The notes under the pieces were generated by a model. It was not told where the DNA came from, did not search any database, and saw nothing but the letters and a program-made list of their open reading frames with translations. Both the position numbers and the translations under genes were made by a program. A DNA stretch of 64,000 bases from Aurantimonas endophytica (lineage in GTDB: Bacteria; Pseudomonadota; Alphaproteobacteria; Rhizobiales; Rhizobiaceae): assembly GCF_014196845.1 (NCBI RefSeq), contig NZ_JACIEM010000002.1:124001-188000 (forward strand), read 5' to 3'. Each line of letters starts with the position of its first letter. The first letter of the stretch is position 1. Of this stretch, positions 1 to 10,177 are shown one piece after another.

Positions 1-1
1 G

Positions 2-493
2 CGCTGGTCAAACAGGCTCGCCTCAATGCTTGCGAGCATCGCTGCGATCCTTGCCATCATCATGTCGATCTTCGTCGTCCTGGCATCGGTCATGCGATAC
101 TTGGTCGGATCTCCTTTCGCTTTCACCGAGGAGCTCGTCGGGCTTTTGTTCACGGCGATGATCTTCGCCGGCATCCCGGTGGCGACGCTCCGCCGCTCGC
201 ACATCGCAGTGACGATCGTGCCGGACCTTTTGGGACCAGCGGCGAGGCGGTTCATTGATCGCACGGCCTACGCCATCCTCGCCGTCTTCTGCCTCTGGTT
301 CGGCATGCTCACCTGGGACTACCTGCAGATCACGCTCGCGCTCGACGCGCGCAGCGCCGGAAGCCGCCTCGTTCTATGGCCATGGACAGCCGTGCTTCCC
401 TTATCCTGCTTCCTGTCAGGCCTTGCCGCGCTGCTGAGGATCATAGTGCCGGAGAGCGGCCACGAGGACCGAACTCATCTGGGAGCCGAATGA
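2..493 (+). CDS. TRAP transporter small permease subunit (DctQ family), 5' end may be cut
   Basis: Small membrane subunit of a tripartite ATP-independent periplasmic transporter, which works with DctM and a periplasmic binding protein to import carboxylates or sugar acids. About 155-163 residues with four hydrophobic segments; the motif FAFTEELVGLL follows the second segment, as is usual in DctQ. The frame is open to the left edge; the first ATG is at 26, but it lies right at the first membrane helix, so the true start is probably upstream of the window. The stop overlaps the DctM start as ATGA. The binding protein gene is not in view and may lie to the left. Confidence 0.85.
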   Translation, partial: RWSNRLASMLASIAAILAIIMSIFVVLASVMRYLVGSPFAFTEELVGLLFTAMIFAGIPVATLRRSHIAVTIVPDLLGPAARRFIDRTAYAILAVFCLWFGMLTWDYLQITLALDARSAGSRLVLWPWTAVLPLSCFLSGLAALLRIIVPESGHEDRTHLGAE

Positions 494-1782
494 TGGTGTG
501 GTGGATTCTCCTCGCCGGTTTCGCGATTACTGCAATCACGGGAGTCCCGATCGGCATCGGCCTCGCGTTGACCGGCATGGCGATTCTCCAGTTCGTCGTG
601 GGCAACGCGACCGATCTCGCCGTCAACGCGGTGTGGAACGTCTTCACAGACTTCACGCTGAGCGCCGTCCCGCTATTCATCTTCATGGGCGAGATCATGC
701 TCGTCAGCGGCGTGAGTGGTAAACTTTACTCGGCCGTCGCGCCGCTATTCACGCGAGTGCCGGGCAAGCTCCTCCACACGAACATCGCCGTCAGCGCTCT
801 GTTCGGCGCGGTGTCGGGCGCTAGCACGTCGACCGCAGCGGCTATTGGATCGGTTGCTTACCCTGAGCTCGAGAAGCGAGGCTACAAGCCAAGCGTGGTT
901 GTGGGAACGCTCGCGGCAGGCGGCACGCTAGGGCTGCTCATCCCGCCGAGCCTGTCGCTCCTCATCTATGGGGCGACGCAACAGGTTTCCATCGGTCAGC
1001 TATTCCTTGCTGGGCTCGTGCCAGGCCTAATGCTGGCTGTCATGATGATGCTGTACATCGGTATCGTCACGAGCCGTACCGCCGGCGTCGTCCCGGACGA
1101 TGGTGAGCGTGTCGGGCTCCGTCCGGCGCTGCGGTTGCTCCTTCCCATCTGGCCAATCGGGTTCCTCATCTTTGCCGTCCTCGGTACGATATACACAGGG
1201 CTAGCAACCCCAACGGAAGCCGCAGGACTGGGCGTCGCGGCGGCTGTCATCCTCGGCTTTCTCTGGGGCGACCTCACAGGTCACAAATTGTGGAACGCTT
1301 TTGTCCACTCCGTGCAGGTCTTTGTGTCGATCGGCGTCGTCATGCTCGGGGCGCTGATCCTCGCCCAAGCGATCTCGATCCTCGGCCTGCCACTCGAGGT
1401 CATGTCCTGGATTGAATCCATGAACCTCACACCCATAATGGTTCTGGTGCTGGTCAGCGTGTTCTACCTCGTTCTGGGTTGCTTCTTCGACGGCATCTCT
1501 TTGATGCTCATGACACTGCCGATCGTGTTCCCGGTCATGACCGGCGTCGGCTTCGATCCCGTGTGGCTCGGCGTCATCATCACGATCCTCATCGAGATCG
1601 GCATGCTCACGCCGCCAGTCGGCATGAACCTCTACGTCCTTACCGGTATCACCGGGAACCGGGTGACGCTGCTGCAAGCCGCATATGCCTCTACACCCTT
1701 TTGGATCCTGCTTCTCCTGGGTGTGGTCATACTGACGGTGTTTCCGTCCATCGTTCTTTTTCTCCCCAGAACGCTCTTCTAA
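490..1782 (+). CDS. TRAP transporter large permease (DctM family)
   Basis: Transport channel of the TRAP system, 430 residues and hydrophobic throughout (about 12 segments), the usual DctM length. Typical features are FGAVSGASTSTAAAIGSVAYPE near residues 95-115 and the PTEAAGLG motif near residue 240. The start at 490 (ATGATGGTG) overlaps the dctQ stop; an ATG at 376 in the same frame is rejected because it lies inside dctQ and adds non-homologous sequence. Its stop TAA shares one base with the next start (TAATG), so translation of the three genes is probably coupled. Confidence 0.93.
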   Translation: MMVWWILLAGFAITAITGVPIGIGLALTGMAILQFVVGNATDLAVNAVWNVFTDFTLSAVPLFIFMGEIMLVSGVSGKLYSAVAPLFTRVPGKLLHTNIAVSALFGAVSGASTSTAAAIGSVAYPELEKRGYKPSVVVGTLAAGGTLGLLIPPSLSLLIYGATQQVSIGQLFLAGLVPGLMLAVMMMLYIGIVTSRTAGVVPDDGERVGLRPALRLLLPIWPIGFLIFAVLGTIYTGLATPTEAAGLGVAAAVILGFLWGDLTGHKLWNAFVHSVQVFVSIGVVMLGALILAQAISILGLPLEVMSWIESMNLTPIMVLVLVSVFYLVLGCFFDGISLMLMTLPIVFPVMTGVGFDPVWLGVIITILIEIGMLTPPVGMNLYVLTGITGNRVTLLQAAYASTPFWILLLLGVVILTVFPSIVLFLPRTLF

Positions 1783-3011
1783 TGCAGCCGCCCTCAGGCG
1801 TATCTGATCCGCGCCGGGGGCAGCTGGCAGTCGTGCTGCTGCTCTTCGGGGCGGCGTACTTTCTTTCCCTGTTCTTCCGAACGGTCAACGCGATACTCGC
1901 AACGAGGCTCGAGACAGATCTAGGGCTCGATGCCGCATCACTCGGCCTTCTCACTGCCGCTTACTTTTTGGGCCTGGGCCTGACGCAGATTCCGATTGGG
2001 CTCTGCCTCGACGCCTACGGTCCTCGGCGGGTTCAGGCGGTCCTCCTCCTCGTAGCGGCTATCGGGATAGGTGCCTTCGGGCTTTTTGAATCGGTGCCGC
2101 TCCTCGTAGCTGCACGCGCCCTGATAGGAATCGGCCTCGCCGGGTGCCTTGTGGCGGCCTATCAGGCCTCGAGCCTGTGGGTGGCGCCGGAACGGGCGCC
2201 GCTCGCCAACGGCCTTTACCTGGCGGTCGGCGGGCTGGGCGTGCTAGCTGCCACCACTCCCGTCGAGTTCATGATGCAGTTCATGAGTTGGCGCGAAATG
2301 TTCCTCTTCATTGCCGCCGGCACTGCGCTCATTGCCGTCGCCATCGCCATGGTGACGCCCGATCCGGCGACGCAGGAGCCAACGTCCTGGGCGAAGCGGA
2401 TATCGGGGCTCGCCGTCGTTACCCGCAACGAGGAGTTTCGTCGCTACTTGCCCTTGACCGCGCTGTGCTTCGGAACCGGCACCGCGATGCAGGGGCTCTG
2501 GGCCTCGACCTGGCTGCGTGACGTAGCCGGCTACGACAGCAGCGCGGTAGCTTGGTCGCTGACGGCCATGGCGGTGGCCTTGACGGTGGGTTCGGCTGCG
2601 GGCGGCGTGGCAAGCGTTTTCGCTGAGCGTATGGGCTTTCATCTGAAGCACGTGGTGCTCGGCAACGCGGTCCTGTTCATTGCGGCCGAGATCGGCATTC
2701 TTCTTGCGCCGCTTTCGATCGCTCCCGCATTCTGGATTCTGTTCGCTTTGACCTACAACGCCGTAACCCTTTCCTACGCTCACGTGGCTCGCTCGCAGCC
2801 GATCGCCTATGTGGGGCGCTCCAATACACTGATGAACACGGCAGTCATCCTCACAACCTTTGCCTTGCAGTATGGCTTGGGACTATTCCTCTCCAGGGCG
2901 TCGCAAGGGTTTCCGGAGAAAGCGTATTCAATCGCGATTGCCACGCTGATGATGTTGCAGATCTGCGCCATCGCTTGGTGCTGCTGGCCGCTCTTGAAAA
3001 GAAGATCATAA
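1782..3011 (+). CDS. MFS transporter
   Basis: Major facilitator superfamily permease of 409 residues with about 12 hydrophobic segments. The first segment leads into FRTVNAILATRLETDLGL, and the loop between helices 2 and 3 holds GLCLDAYGPRRVQ, matching the GxxxDxxGRR MFS signature. The start ATG at 1782 shares its A with the dctM stop. Location in one unit with a TRAP transporter suggests uptake or export of a related compound, but the substrate cannot be inferred from sequence. Confidence 0.88.
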   Translation: MQPPSGVSDPRRGQLAVVLLLFGAAYFLSLFFRTVNAILATRLETDLGLDAASLGLLTAAYFLGLGLTQIPIGLCLDAYGPRRVQAVLLLVAAIGIGAFGLFESVPLLVAARALIGIGLAGCLVAAYQASSLWVAPERAPLANGLYLAVGGLGVLAATTPVEFMMQFMSWREMFLFIAAGTALIAVAIAMVTPDPATQEPTSWAKRISGLAVVTRNEEFRRYLPLTALCFGTGTAMQGLWASTWLRDVAGYDSSAVAWSLTAMAVALTVGSAAGGVASVFAERMGFHLKHVVLGNAVLFIAAEIGILLAPLSIAPAFWILFALTYNAVTLSYAHVARSQPIAYVGRSNTLMNTAVILTTFALQYGLGLFLSRASQGFPEKAYSIAIATLMMLQICAIAWCCWPLLKRRS

Positions 3012-3373
3012 GCATCGCTGGGAGGTGACAAACGCGCCTGCTTCCACCGCGCTGTTTCGCGGCTCGCTGCGCCGGTATAGCGGACCATACGAGAAGGCGG
3101 CAGCGATCGCCCGACCGCCTGCCACCCGCTGTATCGATCACGCACTGTAGGCATCGTCCTCGAATGAGGGACAGCATGTGGGACGTCGCTCACGCGAGAA
3201 AGCGTGCGGTAGGCGATGGCGTCTAAAAAATAAGCACTCACTAGAATACAGCCTTAGAGGCGAGGTTTTGTCGCTTGCGATTGGGCCCACTCTTCCTGCT
3301 TCTTCAGAGTACATATGAAGAGCATCGCGAAGGATTTTGCCGCGATCGGCAATCCAGAGAGGAGAACTGCGGC
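3012..3373 (+). other. Intergenic region, no gene seen
   Basis: No frame here has a convincing start, ribosome site or family resemblance on either strand. It separates the transporter unit from the orphan gene at 3374 and may contain the eroded remains of whatever once flanked that gene. Confidence 0.4.
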
Positions 3374-3769
3374 ATGAGCAGCGTCGAACTCGCGACGATC
3401 ACCGTTCGCGTCCCTCTGGCGATTCGCAAGCGAGGCGGTCGCAAGCTGGTCATCGCGCCGACAGCGGAAGTTGGGCTTTCAACCAGCGGCACCAGGATCG
3501 ACAGCAGCATGATCAAGGCGGTTGCCCGAGGTCATCGCTGGAAGGGCCTTCTGGAGGCTGGTACGTTCGCATCGATGGCCGAGCTTGCTGCGGCCGAGAA
3601 GATCAACCCATCTTACCTCAGCCGCATCCTGCGGCTGACGCTACTGTCCCCGTCGCTGATCCAGGCCATTCTGGATGGGCGGCAGCCGGCTGGCGTGACT
3701 CTCGACCGTCTGATGCAGCCGTTTCCATGTGAGTGGGGCAGCCCGGAGAGAGTGTTCAGCTTCCCATAG
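3374..3769 (+). CDS. Conserved hypothetical protein of serine-recombinase cassettes
   Basis: 131 residues starting at the ATG preceded by GAGAGGAGAAC. The N-terminus (VRVPLAIRKRGGRKLVI) and the C-terminal part (EKINPSYLSRILRLTLLSP, then ILDGRQPAGVTL) resemble a small protein that in Rhizobiales genomes usually lies downstream of a large serine recombinase and a DUF2924 gene. The central part is probably a helix-turn-helix. Neither partner is present here, so this looks like the last surviving gene of such a cassette. No biochemical role is known to me. Confidence 0.6.
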   Translation: MSSVELATITVRVPLAIRKRGGRKLVIAPTAEVGLSTSGTRIDSSMIKAVARGHRWKGLLEAGTFASMAELAAAEKINPSYLSRILRLTLLSPSLIQAILDGRQPAGVTLDRLMQPFPCEWGSPERVFSFP

Positions 3770-3866
3770 AGGACGTTGGGGCAGCCTTCCGATTTGCTCC
3801 CCCCCTATGCCTTCACTCTGTTCTAGATGCCATAGACCGGCCCCATTGAAGCAGGGAGCAGCCGGC

Positions 3867-5309
3867 TCAGAGGAGCTTGAGCAGGGCCTCGAGCGAGGTC
3901 TTGGCGTCGCCGTAGAACATCCGGGTGTTGTCCTTGTAGAACAGCGGGTTCTCGATGCCGGAATAGCCGGTGCCTTGGCCGCGCTTGGACACGAACACCT
4001 GCTTGGCCTTCCAGACTTCCAGCACCGGCATGCCGGCGATCGGCGAGTTCGGGTCTTCCTGCGCGGCCGGATTGACGATGTCGTTGGAGCCGATGACGAT
4101 GACGACGTCGGTCGAGGGGAAGTCCTCGTTGATCTCGTCCATCTCCATGACGATGTCGTAGGGCACCTTCGCCTCGGCCAGCAGCACGTTCATGTGGCCG
4201 GGCAGGCGTCCCGCCACCGGGTGGATGGCGAAGCGGACATTCTTGCCCTCGGCGCGCAGCTTGCGGGTCAGCTCCGACACCGCCTGCTGGGCCTGCGCCA
4301 CCGCCATGCCGTAGCCCGGCACGATGATGACGCTGTCGGCCTCCGAGAGCGCTGCGGCGACGCCCTCGGCGTCGATCGCGATCTGCTCGCCCTCGATCTC
4401 CATCGCCGGGCCGCTCGTGCCGCCGAAGCCGCCGAGAATCACCGAGATGAAGGAGCGGTTCATCGCCTTGCACATGATGTAGGAGAGGATCGCGCCCGAG
4501 GAGCCGACCAGCGCGCCGGTGACGATCAGGAGGTCGTTGCCGAGCGTGAAGCCGATCGCCGCCGCCGCCCAGCCGGAATAGCTGTTCAGCATCGACACGA
4601 CCACCGGCATGTCGGCGCCGCCGATGCCCATGATCAGGTGGTAGCCGATGAAGAAGGCGAGAAGCGTCATCAGGACGAGGGTCCAGATGCCGGCGCCGTT
4701 GAAGTAGAGGACCAGGAGGATCAGCGAGGCGATGGCCGCGCCGGCGTTCAGCATGTGGCCGCCCGGCAGCTTCTTCGCCTTGCCGTCGACCTTGCCGGCG
4801 AGCTTGCCGAAGGCGACGACCGAGCCGGTGAAGGTCACCGCGCCGATGAACACGCCGAGGAACACCTCGACCTTGAGGATGGCGATGAGCGCGCCGGTCG
4901 GATCGGCGAGCTTGTGCGCCAGCACCCCGGCAAAGCCGGTGAGCGCCTCGCGCATGACCGGATCCATCGCCGCCACACGGCCGAGCTCGATCTCGGCATT
5001 GTAGCCGATGAACACGGCGGCGAGGCCGACGAAGGAGTGCAGCGCCGCCACCAGCTGCGGCATCTCCGTCATCTGGACGCGGGAGGCGACGACATAGCCC
5101 ATGGCCGAGCCGGCGGCGATCATCACCAGGATGATCAGGCCGTGGCCGATGCCCGGCCCGAAGACCGTGGCGATGACGGCGAGCGCCATGCCGACGATGC
5201 CGTACCAGACGGCGCGCTTGGCGCTTTCCTGGCCGGAGAGCCCGCCGAGCGACAGGATGAAGAGGACGGAGGCGGCGATATAGGCCGCGGAAACGATACC
5301 GAATGTCAT
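3867..5309 (-). CDS. pntB: NAD(P)(+) transhydrogenase beta subunit PntB
   Basis: Membrane subunit of the proton-translocating transhydrogenase, which uses the proton gradient to reduce NADP+ with NADH. 480 residues, full length. The N-terminal two thirds are membrane-spanning; the C-terminal domain III (about residues 300-480) binds NADP(H) and shows [30 protein letters not shown] and the [10 protein letters not shown] loop. It lies 16 bp downstream of pntA in the same direction, consistent with an operon. Confidence 0.97.
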   Translation of the reverse strand: MTFGIVSAAYIAASVLFILSLGGLSGQESAKRAVWYGIVGMALAVIATVFGPGIGHGLIILVMIAAGSAMGYVVASRVQMTEMPQLVAALHSFVGLAAVFIGYNAEIELGRVAAMDPVMREALTGFAGVLAHKLADPTGALIAILKVEVFLGVFIGAVTFTGSVVAFGKLAGKVDGKAKKLPGGHMLNAGAAIASLILLVLYFNGAGIWTLVLMTLLAFFIGYHLIMGIGGADMPVVVSMLNSYSGWAAAAIGFTLGNDLLIVTGALVGSSGAILSYIMCKAMNRSFISVILGGFGGTSGPAMEIEGEQIAIDAEGVAAALSEADSVIIVPGYGMAVAQAQQAVSELTRKLRAEGKNVRFAIHPVAGRLPGHMNVLLAEAKVPYDIVMEMDEINEDFPSTDVVIVIGSNDIVNPAAQEDPNSPIAGMPVLEVWKAKQVFVSKRGQGTGYSGIENPLFYKDNTRMFYGDAKTSLEALLKLL

Positions 5310-5325
5310 GTCTGGCCCCTGCCCC

Positions 5326-6897
5326 TCAGGACTTCTGGAACATGGCGAGCATGCGCCTGGTGACGAGGAAGCCGCCGACGATGTTGATCGAGGCGATCAG
5401 CACCGAAAGTGCGGCCAGGGTGACGACCAGCCAGCTGCCCGAGCCGATCTGCAGCAGGGCGCCGAGGATGACGATGCCGGAGATGGCGTTGGTCACCGCC
5501 ATCAGCGGCGTGTGCAGCGAATGGCTGACGTTCCAGATCACCTGGAAGCCGACGAAGCAGGCGAGCACGAAGACGATCAGATGGCTCATGAACTCGGCCG
5601 GCGCGAAGGCGCCGACCAGCGCCATCAGCAGCCCGCCAACGACCAGCAGGCCGAGCTGGCTGCGGGTCTGCGCCTTGAAGGCGGCGGCCTCGCCGGCCCG
5701 CTTCTCGGCGGGCGTCAGCTCCTTGACCTTCTCCTTCGGCTTGCCGGCGGCGATCGCCTTGATCTTCGGCGGCGGCGGCGGCCAGGTGACGGCGCCGTCC
5801 TTGACGACGGTGGCGCCGCGGATGACGTCGTCATCCATGTTGATGACGGCGACGCCGTCCTTGGCCGGCGTCAGATCGTCCAGCATGTGGCGCAGATTGG
5901 TGGCGTAGAGGGTCGAGGCCTGCGCCGCCATCCGGCTCGGATAGTCGGTGTAGCCGACGATGGTCACGCCGTTGGGGCTGGTGACGACCTCGTCGGCGAC
6001 GGTGAGGTCGCAATTGCCGCCGCGCTCGGCGGCGAGGTCGACGACGACCGAGCCCGGCTTCATCGCCGCGACCATGTCGGCGGTCCAGAGCTTGGGCGCC
6101 GGCCGGCCGGGGATCAGCGCCGTGGTGATGACGATGTCCATCTCCGGCGCCAGCTCGCGGAAGCGGGCCAGCTGCTTCTCGCGGAATTCCGGGCTCGACG
6201 GCGCGGCGTAGCCGCCGGTGGCGGCACCGTCCTGGGCTTCCTCGAAGTCGAGATAGACGAACTGCGCCCCCATCGATTCGATCTGCTCGGCGACTTCCGG
6301 CCGCACGTCGAAGGCATGGGTGATGGCGCCGAGCGAGGTGGCGGTGCCGATGGCGGCGAGGCCGGCGACGCCGGCGCCGACCACCAGGACCTTGGCCGGC
6401 GGCACCTTGCCCGCCGCGGTGATCTGGCCGGTGAAGAAGCGGCCGAAATGATTGCCCGCCTCCATCACGGCGCGATAGCCGGCGATGTTGGCCATCGACG
6501 ACAGCGCGTCCATCTTCTGGGCGCGGCTGATGCGCGGCACCGCGTCCATGGCGATGACCGAGCCGCCGGTCGCCGCCAGGCGCTGCAGGAGCTCGGCGTC
6601 GCTGGCCGCATTGACGAAGCCGATCAGTGTCTTGCCGGCGTGCAGCCGGGCGATCTCGCCATCCTGGGGCGGGCGCACCTTGAGGACGATGTCGCAGGTC
6701 TGCCAGAGGCTTTCCGCATCGGGGACGATCTCGACGCCGGCGGCGCGATAGTCGGCGTCGGCGAAGTTCGCCGCCTCGCCGGCACCCGCCTCGAGGACGC
6801 ACTGGTAGCCGAGCTTCTGCAGCCGGGCGGCGCTGTCGGGCGTCAGGGCGACCCGGCGCTCTCCCGGATGGCTCTCGCGCGGTGTTCCGATCTTCAT
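5326..6897 (-). CDS. pntA: NAD(P) transhydrogenase alpha subunit PntA (fused form)
   Basis: Alpha subunit of the transhydrogenase, 523 residues, with both the NAD-binding domain I (residues 1-380) and four C-terminal membrane helices (420-515) in one chain, as in E. coli; many alphaproteobacteria encode these as two genes. Visible are [11 protein letters not shown] at the N-terminus and the Rossmann loop [14 protein letters not shown] near residue 175. A proline-rich linker ([11 protein letters not shown]) joins the halves. The ATG is preceded by GAGGAGAGACGCGA. It may be read partly through from the catabolic operon upstream. Confidence 0.97.
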   Translation of the reverse strand: MKIGTPRESHPGERRVALTPDSAARLQKLGYQCVLEAGAGEAANFADADYRAAGVEIVPDAESLWQTCDIVLKVRPPQDGEIARLHAGKTLIGFVNAASDAELLQRLAATGGSVIAMDAVPRISRAQKMDALSSMANIAGYRAVMEAGNHFGRFFTGQITAAGKVPPAKVLVVGAGVAGLAAIGTATSLGAITHAFDVRPEVAEQIESMGAQFVYLDFEEAQDGAATGGYAAPSSPEFREKQLARFRELAPEMDIVITTALIPGRPAPKLWTADMVAAMKPGSVVVDLAAERGGNCDLTVADEVVTSPNGVTIVGYTDYPSRMAAQASTLYATNLRHMLDDLTPAKDGVAVINMDDDVIRGATVVKDGAVTWPPPPPKIKAIAAGKPKEKVKELTPAEKRAGEAAAFKAQTRSQLGLLVVGGLLMALVGAFAPAEFMSHLIVFVLACFVGFQVIWNVSHSLHTPLMAVTNAISGIVILGALLQIGSGSWLVVTLAALSVLIASINIVGGFLVTRRMLAMFQKS

Positions 6898-6927
6898 TCG
6901 CGTCTCTCCTCGCGCGTCTGGCTGCGC

Positions 6928-6945
6928 CGCCGGGGAACCCCGGCG
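6928..6945 (-). other. GC-rich inverted repeat upstream of pntA
   Basis: CGCCGGGG at 6928-6935 and CCCCGGCG at 6938-6945 form a perfect 8-bp stem between the end of the dehydratase gene and pntA. No T-run follows on the minus strand, so it is not a canonical terminator; it could slow transcription or bound the two operons. Confidence 0.35.
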
Positions 6946-6974
6946 CGAACCCGCTGATCATGGAAGCTTGAACT

Positions 6975-8711
6975 TTAGGCCCTCGGAGCGTCCGAGCGTT
7001 TTGTCCCCACCGGCTGAAGGATCGCAAAATCGCAACCTTCATCCGCCTGGAGCACCTCTTCGGCATAGATCCTGTCGTAGCCGCGGCGTTCTGAGGCCGG
7101 CTTAGACGACGGTTCGAAGCTCTCCCGTCGTCGGGCCAACTCAGCCTCGTCGACCAGCAGTTCGATCGACTTGTCGCACACCGAGATGCGGATCCGATCG
7201 CCGCTCTGCACGAAGGCGAGGGGGCCCCCTATGGCCGCCTCGGGCGCTACATGCAGCACGATGGCGCCGAAGGCCGTTCCCGACATCCGCGCGTCCGAGA
7301 TGCGGATCATGTCCTTGACGCCGCGGGCCGAAAGTTTGCGCGGAATCGGCAGATAACCCGCTTCCGGCATGCCGGAGTCACTGCGCGGTCCAGCATTCTG
7401 TAGCACCAGTATGTCGTCGGCCTCGACGTCGAGATCGGGGTCGTCGATGCGCTGAGCGAGATCGGCGAGAGACGTGAAGACTACTGCACGACCCTCCTTC
7501 TCAAAGAGCGCCTTGTCGGCGGCCGAACGTTTGAGGATCGCGCCGGACGGTGCGAGGTTGCCGAAAAGGGCCACGAGGCCACCCGCCGGCTCGAGCGGCG
7601 CGTTGGCTCCAGCGATGACGTTGCGGTCGACCGGACGGATCTTCTCCTGAAGCCGTGAGCCGAGCGTCTCTCCGGTAACGGTCAGGCAGTCGAGATGCAG
7701 CAGCGGCTTCAACTCACGCAGGACGGCGCCGACGCCGCCGGCGAAGAAAAAGTCTTCCATGTAGTTTGCGCCCACCGGCTTCAAATTGACTAGGACCGGT
7801 GTCTCGTCTGACAGCTCGTTGAGGCGGCGGAGTGAAACCTTGATGCCTAGACGTCCGGCAATCGCCGTTAGGTGGATGATGGCGTTGGTCGAGCCTCCGA
7901 GAGCCAGCAGCATGCGCAGCGCGTTCTCCACCGAGCGCTCAGTGATGACCTGGCTCGGACGGATCGGGTTGTCGATCATCCTGGCCGCGGCCATCCCAGT
8001 CGCCTCTGCCGCTCGAAGCCTGTCGGCATGAACCGCCGGGATCGCTGCGGTACCTGGCAGCGACATGCCAAGCGTCTCAGCGATACAGGCCATGGTCGAA
8101 GCAGTACCCATGACCGCACAGGTGCCGGCGGTTGTGGCGAGGCGTCCCTCGATGTCGTTGATTGCCTCGGTTGATATCTCGCCGGCGCGGTACTTGCCCC
8201 AGAAGCGTCGGCAGTCGGTGCAGGCACCCAGACGCTCCTGACCGTAGCGCGAGGTCATCATCGGGCCGGCGACGATCTGGATTGCGGGAAGGTCGGCAGA
8301 CGCCGCCCCCATCAGCTGCGCCGGCACCGTCTTGTCGCAGCCGCCCATCAGGACGACAGCGTCCATCGGCTGGGCCCGGATCATCTCCTCGGTGTCCATG
8401 GACATGAGATTGCGGAACTTCAGGCTCGTGGGGTTGAGGAAGACCTCGCCCAGCGAGATTGTCGGAAACTCTATCGGCAGCGCGCCGCCGAGCAGTACGC
8501 CTCGCTTCACGGCTTCTAGCATCTCCGGGAAATGCCGATGGCAATTGTTGAAGCCGGAAAAGCTGTTGGCGATCCCGACGATCGGCTTCTTCAGCACCTC
8601 GCGCGAGTAGCCCATCGAGGCCGCGAAGGAATTGCGGAGATAGACGGAGAAGTCGGCGTCGCCATAATTGGTCAAACCGCGCGCGAGGCCGTGCGCATCG
8701 TCCTTGCTCAT
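6975..8711 (-). CDS. IlvD/Edd family dehydratase
   Basis: Fe-S cluster dehydratase of 578 residues in the family of dihydroxy-acid, phosphogluconate and pentonate/hexonate dehydratases, which convert 2,3-dihydroxy acids into 2-keto-3-deoxy acids. Candidate cluster cysteines are in MGGCDKTVPAQL (near residue 125), GACTDCRRFWGKYRAGEI (near 162) and TAGTCAVMGTASTMACIAE (near 195). Length and the CTDCRRFW segment are nearer sugar-acid dehydratases than IlvD itself, but the substrate is not determinable. Its start overlaps the aldehyde dehydrogenase stop by 4 bp (ATGA); it is the last gene of the catabolic operon. Confidence 0.9.
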   Translation of the reverse strand: MSKDDAHGLARGLTNYGDADFSVYLRNSFAASMGYSREVLKKPIVGIANSFSGFNNCHRHFPEMLEAVKRGVLLGGALPIEFPTISLGEVFLNPTSLKFRNLMSMDTEEMIRAQPMDAVVLMGGCDKTVPAQLMGAASADLPAIQIVAGPMMTSRYGQERLGACTDCRRFWGKYRAGEISTEAINDIEGRLATTAGTCAVMGTASTMACIAETLGMSLPGTAAIPAVHADRLRAAEATGMAAARMIDNPIRPSQVITERSVENALRMLLALGGSTNAIIHLTAIAGRLGIKVSLRRLNELSDETPVLVNLKPVGANYMEDFFFAGGVGAVLRELKPLLHLDCLTVTGETLGSRLQEKIRPVDRNVIAGANAPLEPAGGLVALFGNLAPSGAILKRSAADKALFEKEGRAVVFTSLADLAQRIDDPDLDVEADDILVLQNAGPRSDSGMPEAGYLPIPRKLSARGVKDMIRISDARMSGTAFGAIVLHVAPEAAIGGPLAFVQSGDRIRISVCDKSIELLVDEAELARRRESFEPSSKPASERRGYDRIYAEEVLQADEGCDFAILQPVGTKRSDAPRA

Positions 8712-10165
8712 GCGCCGCGCACCCGCTCTTCCAGCTTCATCTTGACGTATTTCGTCTCGAGATAGTCGTGGATGCCGAAGGCGCCGCCCTCGCGCCCCAT
8801 ACCGCTCTCCTTGACCCCGCCGAACGGGGCCTCGGCAGTGGCAAGCAGCATCTCGTTGACCCCCACCATGCCGACCTCGAGATCCTCATAGGCGCGGGTC
8901 GCCGTCCTCAGGTCGTTAGAGAAGACATAGCCGGCGAGCCCGAAGGGCAGCGAATTGGCGCGCTCCATGACCTCGTCGTAGCTGCGGAAGCTGGTCAGTG
9001 GCGCCACCGGCCCGAACGGCTCCTCCTGCATGATCCGCGCATCGTCCGGCACCCGGCCGAGCACCGTCGGCTCGAAGAAATAGCCACGATTGGTATTGGC
9101 CGGGACGTTGCCGCCGGCAAGCACTTCGGCACCGCGCTGACGAGCGTCAGCCACCAGTTCCTGTATCGTTTCGAGACCCCTGCGGTTGGCGAGAGGCCCC
9201 ATTTGGACGCCTTCGTCCATGCCGCGCCCAACCTTGAGCGCCTTCGCCATTTCGGCGAAGCGACCGGCAAAGGCCTCATATTTCGATTCGTGGACGTAGA
9301 ACCGCGTCGGCGAGATGCAGACCTGGCCGCAATTGCGGAACTTTGTGGTCGCACAGACTTCCGCGACCTTCTCCGCGTCGACGTCGTCGAACACCACCAC
9401 CGGACCGTGACCGCCCAGTTCCATCGATACCTTCTTCACCCCGTCCGCTGCCAGATGCAGTACCTGCTTGCCCACAGGCACGGAACCCGTGAGGGACACC
9501 TTGCGCACGATCGGCGAGGCGATCAGCCGGCGGGCGATCCGGTCTGAATTACCGGTCAGAAAATTGACGGCGCCCCGGGGGATACCGGCGTCATGGCAAG
9601 CCGCGACCAAAGCCGCGCACGAACCGGGTGCTTCGCCAGCCGGCTTGATGATGATGCTGCAGCCTGCACCCAGGGCAGCGGAGATCTTGCGGGCCGGCAG
9701 CAGGGCCGGGAAATTCCAGGCCGAGAAGGCTGCGACGACGCCGACCGGCTGGTGGATGACCGCCATGCGGCTGTCCGGCGTCCGGCTTTCGATGATCTGG
9801 CCGTAGATGCGCTTGGTTTCCTCGGCATACCATTCGAACTGGTCGGCCGCCGCATTCACCTCGCCCTTGGCCTCGGCGAGGGGCTTGCCGGTTTCCAGCG
9901 ACATCTGGACGGCGATCGCGTCGACGCGTTCGCGCACAAGCTCGGCGACCCGGCGGATCAGCCGCGCGCGTTCCCACGTTCCGACGCTCCGCCAGATGGC
10001 AAAACCCGCCTTGGCGGCAGCGAGCGCTGCATCGATGTCGGCGTCGGAGGCATCGGCAATGGTTCCCAGACGCTCCTCGGTCGCCGGATCGGTGACGTCG
10101 CGCGTCGCGCCGTTGGCGGCACCGCGCCAAGCGCCGTCGATGTAGAGTTCGAGATCGCGATACAT
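8708..10165 (-). CDS. NAD(P)-dependent aldehyde dehydrogenase
   Basis: 485-residue aldehyde dehydrogenase superfamily member, likely oxidising an aldehyde intermediate to its acid. The catalytic glutamate is in VSMELGGHGPVVVF (near residue 255), the nucleophile cysteine in FRNCGQVCISPTRFYV (near 289), and EEPFGPV follows near 383. Overall it resembles succinate-semialdehyde or ketoglutarate-semialdehyde dehydrogenases. It sits 12 bp after the ThDP enzyme gene and overlaps the dehydratase, so the three are very probably co-expressed. Substrate is inferred only from neighbours. Confidence 0.92.
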   Translation of the reverse strand: MYRDLELYIDGAWRGAANGATRDVTDPATEERLGTIADASDADIDAALAAAKAGFAIWRSVGTWERARLIRRVAELVRERVDAIAVQMSLETGKPLAEAKGEVNAAADQFEWYAEETKRIYGQIIESRTPDSRMAVIHQPVGVVAAFSAWNFPALLPARKISAALGAGCSIIIKPAGEAPGSCAALVAACHDAGIPRGAVNFLTGNSDRIARRLIASPIVRKVSLTGSVPVGKQVLHLAADGVKKVSMELGGHGPVVVFDDVDAEKVAEVCATTKFRNCGQVCISPTRFYVHESKYEAFAGRFAEMAKALKVGRGMDEGVQMGPLANRRGLETIQELVADARQRGAEVLAGGNVPANTNRGYFFEPTVLGRVPDDARIMQEEPFGPVAPLTSFRSYDEVMERANSLPFGLAGYVFSNDLRTATRAYEDLEVGMVGVNEMLLATAEAPFGGVKESGMGREGGAFGIHDYLETKYVKMKLEERVRGA

Positions 10166-10177
10166 GGTGAGTTCCCG

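Noticed and set aside
3729-5363. Long open frame on the plus strand opposite pntB
   Set aside because: It is the antisense shadow of pntB; its translation is His/Arg/Asp/Gly-rich and unlike any fold, as expected from high GC at third positions.
5308-6957. Long open frame on the plus strand opposite pntA
   Set aside because: Same reason: an antisense shadow of a certain gene with repetitive charged composition and no ribosome site.
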